64,000 nt of DNA, taken from contig JBDZUZ010000002.1 in assembly GCA_040255445.1 (NCBI GenBank), positions 15,964-79,963 on the forward strand, read 5' to 3'. Position 1 is the first letter of the stretch. Every line of letters begins with the position of its first letter. Shown one piece after another: positions 38,100 to 47,352 of this stretch. Both the position numbers and the translations under genes were made by a program. The notes beneath the pieces were generated by a model, which had not been told where the DNA came from, searched no databases, and saw nothing but the letters and a program-made list of their open reading frames with translations. This DNA is from JBDZUZ01 sp040255445 (GTDB lineage Bacteria; Planctomycetota; Phycisphaerae; Phycisphaerales; UBA1924).

Positions 38100-40622
38100 G
38101 TGCGCGTGCCGAACCCTGATATCCATGTCCGTGCCCGACCCGATCCCCGCTCCAGATGGCTCGCGGCCGTCCTGGCGGCATTGACGCTGCTGCTTTTCGG
38201 ACCTGGCCCGGGCCCGGCGCTGGCGGCACAAGACACCGCCCCCGCGTCCCAGAATGTCAGCAGCGAGGTCCAGATCCAGATCGATTCGTTCGGCGTGGGG
38301 AATGTGGCCCGCCGCGGGGACTGGGCGGGTATCCGGTTCCGGATCATGGATACCGCGGCCAGGGAGCGCGAGCTCGTCGTGCGGCTGGCGGTGTCCGACC
38401 CCGATGGCGACCGGCCGATGTACCAGCGGGAGCTCACCGCGAACCCCGGCGTGTCGCAGGGGGTGTGGATGTACGCCCGGCTGCCCTTCGGCTTCGAGCC
38501 CGGGCAGGACATGGTCTTCAGCGTTCATGAGGCGGAGATCGGTGGCGGCGGCGAGGCGGGCGACACGGGATACACCGCCGGTCGCCTCCTGGGCCGCATG
38601 ATCGTCACGCCCAACGGCCGGTCGGTGCTCCCGGCGACCGAGGCGATGTTCACGGTGGTGGGCGGCCGGGCGATGGGTCTGCGGGCCTATTCCACGCGGG
38701 CCAACCCGCAGGACGCGTGGCTCCCGATCGGGAATGAGCTGACCGAGGTGGTCCTGGGCGTTCAGCCCGCGGACCTGCCCGACCGTTGGATGGGGCTAAT
38801 TCCCACGTCGACGCTCGTCTGGGGCTCCGGGGATCCCGCCGAACTCCGCGGCGACCGGGCGCGTGCGGTCCGCGAGTGGGTGGAGCGGGGCGGTCACCTC
38901 GTGATCGTGCTGCCCTCGGTCGGCCAGACCTGGACGAACCCCGCTTCCAGCGACCTGTACGACCTCCTGCCCGCGGTCGTCGTTGAGCGGCGCGAGGGTG
39001 TGGATCTGAACGCCTACCGGCCGCTGCTGACCCGCCGCGCAACGACGTCGCTCCCCACCAACGCGACCGTGCACACGTTCAGCAAGTCGGCCGGGGCGCT
39101 CCCGGCGGAGGCATCGATCGTGCTCGCCGCGCCGGATGGCACGGGCGTTGTCGCCCGCCGGCTTGTTGGCGCCGGCGCTGTCACCCTGGTCGGGATCGAT
39201 TTGAATACCGCTTCATTCAATCAGGCCGACGCGTTCGAGGCCGAGGTCTTCTGGCACCGCGTGCTGGGGCGCCGCAATCCGCTCTCGCTCCCCGAGGACA
39301 CGAACAGCGGTTTTCCCCTCGCCGCGAGCCGCAACGCCACGGTCTACGACAACGAGATCGCATCGATCATCGCGCGGACCGGGCGATCCGCGGCGGCGGT
39401 CCTGCTGGGCTTCGTGGTCTTCGGCTTGTACTGGCTGATCGCGGGCCCGGTCGGGTACGCGCTGCTCAAGATGCGGAAGCTCTCGCACCACGCGTGGCTC
39501 GCGTTCGTGGGCGCGGCGATCGTCTTCACGGTCCTCGCGTGGGGCGGCGCGACCATGCTCCGGCCGGCGAAGGTCGAGGCGACGCACCTCACATTGCTCG
39601 ACCACACATACGGCCAGCCGTACCAGCGGGCGCGGATGTGGGCGAGCGTCATGGTTCCCTGGGACGGCTCCGCGACGATCTCGGTCGGTGACCCGGTCCT
39701 TGCGGAAGCGGGGCTGACAAACCGGCTGCCCGGTGTCGTTGCACCGTGGGAGGCGTATAGCACCGATCTGGCTTCGGGCGTGACCTTCCCAGACGCCCGC
39801 GGCTACGTGATCGACACCCGCTCGCCCGACAGCTTCACCTTCCCGACGCGCTCGACGACCAAACAGGTGCGGGTCGACTGGAGCGATGGCCCGGTCTGGA
39901 AGATGCCGCGGCCCGTCTCCGATGAGGACCAACTCCGCCTGACGAGCTCAGCGGAGGGCGCTGCGGCTTCGGTTGTGCAGGGTCGACTGATCCACGAGAT
40001 GCCGGGCACGCTCACCGATGCGTACATCGTGGTGGTGCGGCGCACGCGCCCGCTCGAATCGCCCCGGCGCGTCGTCAATGCATCCGATGCGATGCCGACC
40101 GTCGCGGTCGCGTACAGCCTGCCGATCGAGGGCTGGCCCTCGGGCGAAACGCTGGACCTTTCGCTCGTGACGGCGCCCCAGCGCGGCGACAACTCATCAT
40201 CCGCGGCCGAGTTCTTCCTCCGCCGGTTCCGCTACGCGACCGGCGGCTTCGGGATCAGCCAGCGGCCCGAGGGCGCGAACCGCGAAGACAAACTCACTTC
40301 GCTCGCGTTCTTCCCGGTGCTGCCCGCGCCGGAACTGGGGGCGAACGACGACACCGCTCGATACGCCGCGCTGCGAACCGCGACGCACACCTACGACCTG
40401 GGCCGATGGTTCACACAGCCGTGCGTGATCATCGTGGGGCACCTTGGACCCGAGCGGGAATCACCCGTGCCGCTCGCGCTCGACGGCAAACGGGTTCCCA
40501 CCAGCGGGCGGACCGTGGTCCGCTGGGTCTACCCCCTCCCGGACGATCCGCCCGCCTACCCCGCCAGCGTTGTTGAAGCGCCCGCGCAGGACACGCAGCC
40601 CGCCGCCAACGACGGCGGCTGA
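38100..40622 (+). CDS. Large exported membrane protein of unknown function
   Basis: An 840-residue protein with a long signal peptide (hydrophobic core about 21-40, then ALAAQD), a beta-rich extracytoplasmic domain, a segment resembling a ThuA/GATase-like fold (REWVERGGHLVIVLPSVGQT, about 260-280), two membrane helices (about 430-452 and 466-486) and a second large beta-rich domain. I do not recognise a family. It is followed by an ABC ATPase gene 86 bases downstream; together they recall GldG/GldA-type pairs, but the sequence does not prove it. GTG is chosen because of the TAAGAT box 6 bases upstream. Confidence 0.75.
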   Translation: MRVPNPDIHVRARPDPRSRWLAAVLAALTLLLFGPGPGPALAAQDTAPASQNVSSEVQIQIDSFGVGNVARRGDWAGIRFRIMDTAARERELVVRLAVSDPDGDRPMYQRELTANPGVSQGVWMYARLPFGFEPGQDMVFSVHEAEIGGGGEAGDTGYTAGRLLGRMIVTPNGRSVLPATEAMFTVVGGRAMGLRAYSTRANPQDAWLPIGNELTEVVLGVQPADLPDRWMGLIPTSTLVWGSGDPAELRGDRARAVREWVERGGHLVIVLPSVGQTWTNPASSDLYDLLPAVVVERREGVDLNAYRPLLTRRATTSLPTNATVHTFSKSAGALPAEASIVLAAPDGTGVVARRLVGAGAVTLVGIDLNTASFNQADAFEAEVFWHRVLGRRNPLSLPEDTNSGFPLAASRNATVYDNEIASIIARTGRSAAAVLLGFVVFGLYWLIAGPVGYALLKMRKLSHHAWLAFVGAAIVFTVLAWGGATMLRPAKVEATHLTLLDHTYGQPYQRARMWASVMVPWDGSATISVGDPVLAEAGLTNRLPGVVAPWEAYSTDLASGVTFPDARGYVIDTRSPDSFTFPTRSTTKQVRVDWSDGPVWKMPRPVSDEDQLRLTSSAEGAAASVVQGRLIHEMPGTLTDAYIVVVRRTRPLESPRRVVNASDAMPTVAVAYSLPIEGWPSGETLDLSLVTAPQRGDNSSSAAEFFLRRFRYATGGFGISQRPEGANREDKLTSLAFFPVLPAPELGANDDTARYAALRTATHTYDLGRWFTQPCVIIVGHLGPERESPVPLALDGKRVPTSGRTVVRWVYPLPDDPPAYPASVVEAPAQDTQPAANDGG

Positions 40623-40708
40623 CCGCCGCGGCGAACCGAACGCCCAGGCTCGACACAGCTCCCAAGGCCTCTCCAAAGACAACGCCGCACCACAGGAAGT
40701 CACCCGCC

Positions 40709-41674
40709 GTGCCGATGATCGAGACGATCAACCTCACCAAGCGCTACGGCGAACTCGTTGCGCTCAACAACCTCAACCTCACGATCAACGAGGGTGATTG
40801 CTTCGGCTTCATCGGCCCCAACGGCGCCGGGAAGACGACGACGATCAAGATCCTCGCCACCCTGCTCAAGCCCAGCAGCGGGCAGGCCAACGTCGCCGGG
40901 TACACGATCGGTTATCAGAACCGCCTGATCCGCCCGATGATCGGCTACGTGCCCGACGAACTCGGTCAGTACGAGGACATGGTCGTCACCGAGTACCTCG
41001 AGTTCTTCGCCGCGGCGTACAACATCCACGGCCAGCAGCGGCGCAAGGTGGTGGGGGACGTCCTCGAGCTCACCGATCTCAAGGACAAGTCGACCGCCGA
41101 GGTGAACTCGCTCTCGCGCGGTATGCGTCAGCGCCTGAGCGTCGCCCGCGTGCTGCTGCACGATCCCAAGGTCCTGCTGATGGACGAGCCCGCCAGCGGT
41201 CTGGACCCCCGCGCCCGCATCGAGATGCGCGAGCTCCTCAAGGAGCTGCGGCGGATGGGCAAGACCATCCTGATCTCCAGCCACATCCTGCCCGAGCTCG
41301 CCGAACTCTGTAATGTCGTGGGCATCATCGAACGCGGCCAGCTCCTCTTCAGCGGCACGGTCGCCGAGATCGTCCGCCGCGCCAAGGTCGGGCACGTCCT
41401 GCACATCGGGGTCAGCGAGAAGACCGAGCAGGCCGCGCAGGCGCTCACGAAGATCCCCGGCGTCAAGAAGATCGCGATCGCGCCCGACGACACGCCCGCC
41501 GGCGGGTCGGACAAGCGCATCTTGCACCTGAGCTTCGAGGAAGCCGGCGGGGCGTCCTTCAGCGACATCCCCAACATCCTCGTCAACCAGGGCTACCGCA
41601 TCACCAAGTTCACCGAAGAGCCGGTGAACCTGGAGACGGCATTCATGCGTCTGACCAAGGGGCTCGTGCAGTAG
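40709..41674 (+). CDS. ABC transporter ATP-binding protein
   Basis: A 321-residue ABC ATPase with FIGPNGAGKTTTIKILATLL (Walker A), NSLSRGMRQRLSVARVLLHD (signature), KVLLMDEPASGLDP (Walker B) and ISSHILPEL (H-loop). A C-terminal domain of about 90 residues is typical of ATPases paired with ABC-2-type permeases (NatA/CcmA/GldA-like). No ABC-2 permease is next to it; the adjacent large exported protein may be a functional partner. GTG 40709 has AGGAAG 9 bases upstream; an in-frame ATG two codons later is the alternative. Confidence 0.92.
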   Translation: MPMIETINLTKRYGELVALNNLNLTINEGDCFGFIGPNGAGKTTTIKILATLLKPSSGQANVAGYTIGYQNRLIRPMIGYVPDELGQYEDMVVTEYLEFFAAAYNIHGQQRRKVVGDVLELTDLKDKSTAEVNSLSRGMRQRLSVARVLLHDPKVLLMDEPASGLDPRARIEMRELLKELRRMGKTILISSHILPELAELCNVVGIIERGQLLFSGTVAEIVRRAKVGHVLHIGVSEKTEQAAQALTKIPGVKKIAIAPDDTPAGGSDKRILHLSFEEAGGASFSDIPNILVNQGYRITKFTEEPVNLETAFMRLTKGLVQ

Positions 41675-41804
41675 GGAGTCCGGAGCCCGGGCCGCTGAGC
41701 CCGCCGGAAGCCGCGTCCGCCCGCATCCCTATCCTTTGAGCCCGCCCGTCGCCCACGCCGGCGGCCGGCACGGGGCTCCCTCTGTCCGATCGGAGATTCA
41801 CAGC

Positions 41805-44261
41805 ATGCGAGTCAATCAGCTCCTGATGGCGTCCTGGATCACCATGACTGCAGGCATGACCGCGGGGCTCGCCCTCGCCGCGGGCCCGGGCACACCCCCG
41901 CCCAGCCGCACCGACAACGTCAAGGACACCGTCCACGGCGTCACGATCGTCGACCCGTACCGCTGGCTCGAGGGCGACAACAGTGATCCCAAGCAGATGG
42001 GTGCGATGACCTCCGAGGTTGCGCAGTGGACCGATGCGCAGAACGCGTACACGCGGAACACGCTCGACAACCTGCCCGGCCGTAAGGCCGTCGAGGAAGC
42101 GCTGCGTCCGCTGATGGAGGTGGGCTCGGTCAGCTCGCCTCGCATGCGCGGCGATCGATACTTCTACTCCAAGCGCGAGGGCACGCAGAACCAGGCCAGC
42201 GTCTACATGCGGATCGGGCACGACGGCGAGCCGAAGCTGCTGCTCGATCCCGCGAAGATCGACCCCAGCGGCCTGACCACCATCTCCTGGACCAGCCCCA
42301 GCCACGACGGCAAGCTGCTCGCCTACGGCACCTATGTCGCCGGCGATGAGAACTCGACGCTCCGCATCATCGATGTCGACACCGGCGAGCACCTGACCGA
42401 CGTCATCACCGGCAAGGTCGGCGGCTGCGACTGGATGCCCGATGGCAAGACGTTCATGTACCGCAATCTCGCGGACATCAAGAACCCCTACAGCGGGCAG
42501 GTGATGTTCCATAAGCTCGGCCAGGACCAGTCCGCCGATGCCCAGGTCTTCCGCCAGTTCACGGTGGAGGAAAACGCGAAGCTCGCGACGACCTACGGCC
42601 CGTACGGCGCTCTCTCCGAGGACGGCGAGTGGATCCTCCTCGCCTATTACACCGACACCCGCAACAACGACCTGTGGGCCGTGAAGACCTCAGACTTCCT
42701 CGCCACCGGTGATGCGAAACGGCGCGAGATCCTCGTCGGCGAGCAGGCCCAGAGCTTCGGCCCGGTGATCGACGGCGTCCTCTACATGGAGACCACCTTC
42801 GAAGCGCCCAACGGCCGCGTCGTGGCCGTCGATCTGGCCAAGCCCGATCGCGCCAACTGGCGCGAGCTGGTGCCGCACCGCGAGGACGCGGTGATCCAGG
42901 GCATCTCCGCGGCGGACGGCGTCATCGCGGTTGACTACCTCGTCAACGCATCGAGCACGATCGAGCTCGTCGGTTTCGATGGTACGAAGAAGGGTCAGCT
43001 CAAGCTCCCGGGCATCGGCTCGGCCGGCGTCTCAACCAACGAGGACCGCACCGAGGCTTTCCTCTCGTTCACCAGCTTCAACTACCCGACATCGATCTTC
43101 CGGGTCGATCTCGCCAACCCCAACGCTCAGCCCCAGCTCTGGGAGCGGCCCGATGTCCCCGTGAACCCCGAGAGCGTCACGGTCAAGCAGGAGTGGTACA
43201 CCTCCCGCGACGGCACCAAGGTCAGCATGTTCATCGTGCACCGCAAGGGGCTCGAACTCAACGGCGATAACCCGACGCTGCTCTACGGCTACGGCGGGTT
43301 CAACATCAGCCTGACACCCTCCTTCAGCGCCTCGCTCTTCCAGTGGCTCGACGCCGGCGGGGTGTATGTCGTCGCCAACCTCCGCGGCGGCGGCGAGTAC
43401 GGTCAGGCGTGGCACAACTCCGGCAAGCTGGAGAACAAGCAGAACGTCTTCGACGACTTCATCACCGCCGCTGAGCACCTGGTCTCGACGGGGTACACCA
43501 AGCCGGCCCGCCTGGCGATCGCCGGCGGCTCCAACGGCGGCCTCCTGACGGGCGCGGCGGTCACGCAGCGGCCCGACCTCTTCGGCGCGGTCATCATCGG
43601 CGTGCCGCTGCTCGACATGATCCGCTACCAGAACTTCCTGATGGCGCGATACTGGGTGCCCGAGTACGGCTCCGCCGAGGTCGCCGAGCAGTTCTCCTAC
43701 ATCTACAAGTACTCGCCGTACCACAACATCAAGTCCGGCACCAAGTACCCCGGCATCATGATCACCGCCGGCGAGAACGACACGCGCGTGCACCCGCTCC
43801 ACGCCCGCAAGATGGCGGCGGCGCTCCAGGCCGCGACCGCCAGCGACCCCGCGAAGAAGCCCGTGCTCCTCTGGGTCGACCGCGAAGCCGGACACGGACA
43901 GGGCAAGCCGCTCAACCTGCGCATCCGCGAAGTGGCCGACCAGCGCATGTTCCTCATGTGGCAGCTCGGCATGCTCGAGAACGCCAAGGCCGACGGCGCG
44001 AAGGCGAACGATGCGCAGGCCGCGGCGGACCCCGCCCAGCCGCAGATCGTGCTCGCGGTCTCCAACATGACCTGCTCGATGTGCCAGGCCAAGGTCAAGA
44101 AGACCCTGATGGCGATCGACGGTGTGACCGACGCCCGCGTCGACCTCGATGAGGACCGCGCGTACATCACGCTCGCCTCGCCCAACGCCGTCAAGCCCCC
44201 CGCGCTGATCTCGGCGCTCGAGAAGGCCAAGTTCCCCGCCAAGGTCGTCAGCGGCCGCTGA
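41805..44261 (+). CDS. Prolyl oligopeptidase (S9) fused to HMA domain
   Basis: An 818-residue exported protein. A signal peptide (MRVNQLLMASWITM.., cut near ALAAG) precedes an S9A prolyl-oligopeptidase: beta-propeller (about 45-440) and alpha/beta-hydrolase with GGSNGG (Ser576), ENDTRV (Asp659) and GHGQG (His697). After an Ala/Asp linker (about 725-745) comes a complete heavy-metal-associated domain (about 750-818) with the metal site TCSMC (Cys757, Cys760) and the expected beta-alpha-beta-beta-alpha-beta order. S9A enzymes normally end near residue 720, so the fusion is unusual. ATG 41805 has GGAG 9 bases upstream and starts the signal peptide. Confidence 0.9.
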   Translation: MRVNQLLMASWITMTAGMTAGLALAAGPGTPPPSRTDNVKDTVHGVTIVDPYRWLEGDNSDPKQMGAMTSEVAQWTDAQNAYTRNTLDNLPGRKAVEEALRPLMEVGSVSSPRMRGDRYFYSKREGTQNQASVYMRIGHDGEPKLLLDPAKIDPSGLTTISWTSPSHDGKLLAYGTYVAGDENSTLRIIDVDTGEHLTDVITGKVGGCDWMPDGKTFMYRNLADIKNPYSGQVMFHKLGQDQSADAQVFRQFTVEENAKLATTYGPYGALSEDGEWILLAYYTDTRNNDLWAVKTSDFLATGDAKRREILVGEQAQSFGPVIDGVLYMETTFEAPNGRVVAVDLAKPDRANWRELVPHREDAVIQGISAADGVIAVDYLVNASSTIELVGFDGTKKGQLKLPGIGSAGVSTNEDRTEAFLSFTSFNYPTSIFRVDLANPNAQPQLWERPDVPVNPESVTVKQEWYTSRDGTKVSMFIVHRKGLELNGDNPTLLYGYGGFNISLTPSFSASLFQWLDAGGVYVVANLRGGGEYGQAWHNSGKLENKQNVFDDFITAAEHLVSTGYTKPARLAIAGGSNGGLLTGAAVTQRPDLFGAVIIGVPLLDMIRYQNFLMARYWVPEYGSAEVAEQFSYIYKYSPYHNIKSGTKYPGIMITAGENDTRVHPLHARKMAAALQAATASDPAKKPVLLWVDREAGHGQGKPLNLRIREVADQRMFLMWQLGMLENAKADGAKANDAQAAADPAQPQIVLAVSNMTCSMCQAKVKKTLMAIDGVTDARVDLDEDRAYITLASPNAVKPPALISALEKAKFPAKVVSGR

Positions 44262-44292
44262 GCGCTTCTGCGATCTCTCAACCGCAAACACG

Positions 44293-44330
44293 AGGGCCCG
44301 GCGCGATCCAGCGCCGGGCCCTTGTCGTTC
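44293..44330. terminator. Bidirectional terminator between peptidase-HMA and hybrid kinase
   Basis: Perfect 12-base arms AGGGCCCGGCGC (44293-44304) and GCGCCGGGCCCT (44311-44322) around a 6-base loop, followed by TTGTCGTT. The two flanking genes converge on it. Its stem core is the same as that of the fusA terminator. Confidence 0.85.
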
Positions 44331-44362
44331 ATGGCGCCCCGGTCAACCGCTGCCGGCGACTG

Positions 44363-47263
44363 TCACGCTTCGCCGTCGTCGAGTGTTTCCCGCATCTTCG
44401 CCGCGAGCTCCTCGGGCGTGTACGGCTTCTGCATGTACCGCGTGCGCGCGTTACGGATCTCTGATGGATCCACCTCGGTGTAGCCCGAAGTGAGCACGAT
44501 CGGGAACCCGCGGCGGATGGCCCGGACCTCGCGGGCGAGCCGGTCACCCGTCATCTCGGGCATCATCATGTCCGTGACCATCAGGTCGAACGCTTCGGGA
44601 TCCGCGCGGAAGGCCTCCAGGGCGGCGAGCGGTCGCGCAAAGGCCGTCACTCGGTAGCCCAGGAGCCGAAGCCCGGCTCTGGTGACATCCAGCACACGCT
44701 CATCGTCCTCAACGAGCAGCACGCACTCCTCGCCGCGAGAACCATTCCCCGGACGTGGCCGCGTTGTCTTTGTCACCGGCTCCTCCGAACGCGGGAGCAG
44801 CACCGTGAACCGCGCGCCCTCGCCCTCGTCGCTCTCGAGCAGGATTTTCCCCCCGGCCTGCGTCACGATCCCGTGCGCTGTGGAGAGACCCAGCCCGGTC
44901 CCGGCGCCGGGCGCCTTGGTCGTCACGAAGGGCTCGAAGATGCGGTCGTGCATCCCCGCCGGCACGCCGACACCGGTGTCCGAGACATCGATGCGCACGA
45001 AGTCGCCGCCGCGTTCCGTCATGTTCCCCGGCGCGTTTCTGGCCACGACCTCGAGCCGGCCGCCCTCGGGCATGGCATCACGGGCGTTGACCACGAGGTT
45101 CATCAGCACCTGCTGGATCTGGGCCGGATCAGCGAGCACCGGCCACAGTCCATCCTCGGCGTCGACGACGAATTCGATGTTCTCCGGGAGAAGTCGCCCG
45201 GCGAGTGTTCGCAGCTCGGTCAAGAGGTCTGAGAGCGAGAAGGGGCGGCGCTCGGCGATCCGCCTGCGTGCAAAGGCGAGTAATTGCGCGGTTAGCTCCG
45301 CCGCTCGACCGGCCGCAATCCCGATCGCCCCGAGCGACGCCGCCGGATCACGCCCCTGCTTCACTTCGGATCGTGCCAGATCTGTATATCCAAGAATCGC
45401 GGTCGTCAGGTTGTTGAAGTCGTGCGCGATGCCCCCGGCGAGCCGGCCGATGCTCTCCATGCGGTGAGCATGCTCGACCTCCTGCCGGAGGCGCTTGGGC
45501 TCGGTGATGTCGATGACGACGCCGAAGTACCCCGTGACCCGCCCGTCCGCATCGCGGATCGCGGTCGCCGAGCCCTCGACATCGATCTGGGTTCCATCGG
45601 GCTGCCGGAATCGGTACTCGGAACGGAAATCGCACTCATCGCGGGCGCATCGTTCCCACTCGGCGGCGATGCGGGCCCGGTCCGCCGGATCGACCGCCCG
45701 TCGCCAGCCGTCGCCCATCGCATCATCGGGAGAGAGCGCCGCGAGCTCGCACCAGCGCTTGTTCACGAAGATACACCGACCCTCGTGGTCGGCCTGAAAG
45801 ATCCCCGCCGGTACGAAGTCCGTCACCGTGCGGTACACCCGTTCGGAGTCGCGGAGAGCTCGCTCGGCCCGGTCGCGAGCGGTCATGTCTGTCGAGACGA
45901 CGCCCAGACCGATGACTTCCCCATGCGCATCGCGCACCGGGAACTTGGTTGAGAGAAACGCCCGCTCGCGGCCGCGGATCGTCACTCGTTCTTCGAACTG
46001 AACAGGAACACCCTGTGCCATTGCGTCGGCGTCGTTGCGTTCGAGGGCCGCGGCGATGGCCGGTTCGAAGAGGTCACGGTCCGTGCGCCCGATGATCTTG
46101 GATCTCTCGGAATCCAGCATCTGGACGTGCCCGTCGTTCACCATCAAGTAGCGGCCTTGCTTGTCCTTGACGTAGACGACGGCGGTGGTGTTCGCCAGAA
46201 GCGCATCGAGCATGGCCCGATCGCGATCGCGCGCCCGGACAGCCGCGGCCGCGATCTGCTCGCGCTGCTCGATCGTGTCGGCCATGGTGTTGAACGCCTG
46301 CGCGATCCCCCTGAACTCACCGCGGCGCGGCAGCGTGGTGCGGATCGCGCGGTCGCCTTCGCCGTAGCGTCGGATCGCCGAGACCAGCTCGGCCAGCGGC
46401 CGCGAGATCCCGATGGTCGCGATCACCGCGACCAGTACGCCCGCGAGTCCCGCGCTGATCAGCACCAGCGCCAGCGAAGCACCGACCGAGCGGACCTCCT
46501 GGAGCAGGCGATCTTCCGGGTAGACATGCACCAGCGACCAGCCCAGGGCCGGCAGCTCGCTCGAAAAGGCGTAGCTCGGGCCCGAATCGTCCGGGCTCCG
46601 GATCGCCTGTCCATCCGCGAATCGGATCGAGGCATCAAGCACGTCGGCGAGCCTCGAGTCATCGGGGGTGATCACGACACCCGCCGGGTCGACGATCGCC
46701 GGCGTCACGCCAGGCGGCGCTGCCCGCCGCGCCTCACCCAGGAGCGTGCTGACGCGGAGCGTGAGCCCGATGGCACCGAGCGGGGCGCCGTTGCTCCCAC
46801 GCACCGGCGTCAGCAGGAGGACGATCTCCTCGCCCGAGGCGCGGCTGGTCAGGACCCCTGTCGTCTCCGATGCCCCCGTCTGCAAGGCGTCGAAGTAGTC
46901 CCGGTCCGAGACGTTGAATGTGGAGCCGTTGGTGCGGAACACGACTCCGTCGACCTGGTTCCAGTACAGCCCCTCAACGGTCTCACTCAGCCTGGCTTCC
47001 TCGCGTCGCAGGTAGTCGAGGAGCGGATCCCGGTCGGCAATCATCGCGACGGGCGACGAGGCGATCGCCTGACTGATCGTCCGATGCTTGTCAAGGAACG
47101 ATTCAAAGAGGTGCGCGGCGACCGAGAGTTCGTATCTCGCCGTCTCCTGAGCCCGCTCGAGCAGCGCTTCGCGACGCTGCAGCCCCATGAGCCCGACGGC
47201 GAGGACGCCCGCCGCCAGAACCGGGGCGAGCGTCAGGGCGAGATGACGAAAGAAGACCTTCAT
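44363..47263 (-). CDS. Hybrid sensor histidine kinase (Cache-HAMP-PAS-PAS-REC)
   Basis: A 966-residue membrane kinase: first helix (about 8-28), extracytoplasmic double-Cache-like domain (about 35-255), second helix, HAMP (about 280-335), two PAS domains (about 350-460 and 475-590), phosphoacceptor box ESIGRLAGGIAHDFNNL (near 607), GHKL ATPase (VSDTGVGVPAGMHDRIFEPF, then GTGLGLSTAHGIV) and a C-terminal receiver (LLVEDDERVLDV near 847, VTDMMMPEMTG, MQKPYT). It is an orphan with no adjacent regulator. ATG 47263 begins MKVFFRHL before the helix; a TTG at 47290, 4 bases after a TAGACT box, is the alternative start. Confidence 0.9.
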   Translation of the reverse strand: MKVFFRHLALTLAPVLAAGVLAVGLMGLQRREALLERAQETARYELSVAAHLFESFLDKHRTISQAIASSPVAMIADRDPLLDYLRREEARLSETVEGLYWNQVDGVVFRTNGSTFNVSDRDYFDALQTGASETTGVLTSRASGEEIVLLLTPVRGSNGAPLGAIGLTLRVSTLLGEARRAAPPGVTPAIVDPAGVVITPDDSRLADVLDASIRFADGQAIRSPDDSGPSYAFSSELPALGWSLVHVYPEDRLLQEVRSVGASLALVLISAGLAGVLVAVIATIGISRPLAELVSAIRRYGEGDRAIRTTLPRRGEFRGIAQAFNTMADTIEQREQIAAAAVRARDRDRAMLDALLANTTAVVYVKDKQGRYLMVNDGHVQMLDSERSKIIGRTDRDLFEPAIAAALERNDADAMAQGVPVQFEERVTIRGRERAFLSTKFPVRDAHGEVIGLGVVSTDMTARDRAERALRDSERVYRTVTDFVPAGIFQADHEGRCIFVNKRWCELAALSPDDAMGDGWRRAVDPADRARIAAEWERCARDECDFRSEYRFRQPDGTQIDVEGSATAIRDADGRVTGYFGVVIDITEPKRLRQEVEHAHRMESIGRLAGGIAHDFNNLTTAILGYTDLARSEVKQGRDPAASLGAIGIAAGRAAELTAQLLAFARRRIAERRPFSLSDLLTELRTLAGRLLPENIEFVVDAEDGLWPVLADPAQIQQVLMNLVVNARDAMPEGGRLEVVARNAPGNMTERGGDFVRIDVSDTGVGVPAGMHDRIFEPFVTTKAPGAGTGLGLSTAHGIVTQAGGKILLESDEGEGARFTVLLPRSEEPVTKTTRPRPGNGSRGEECVLLVEDDERVLDVTRAGLRLLGYRVTAFARPLAALEAFRADPEAFDLMVTDMMMPEMTGDRLAREVRAIRRGFPIVLTSGYTEVDPSEIRNARTRYMQKPYTPEELAAKMRETLDDGEA

Positions 47264-47338
47264 CGCATACAGGGCGGAGGGGTCGGCCAAAGGCAGTCTA
47301 CCCGATTGAGCCAGATCGCTCGACCGGGCCCCGGCCGA

Positions 47339-47344
47339 TACGCT
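47339..47344 (+). promoter_or_regulatory. Putative -10 box of the MFS gene (leaderless type)
   Basis: TACGCT is followed by 8 bases and a TTG start at 47353, with no ribosome-binding site between. Confidence 0.4.
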
Positions 47345-47352
47345 GATTACCC

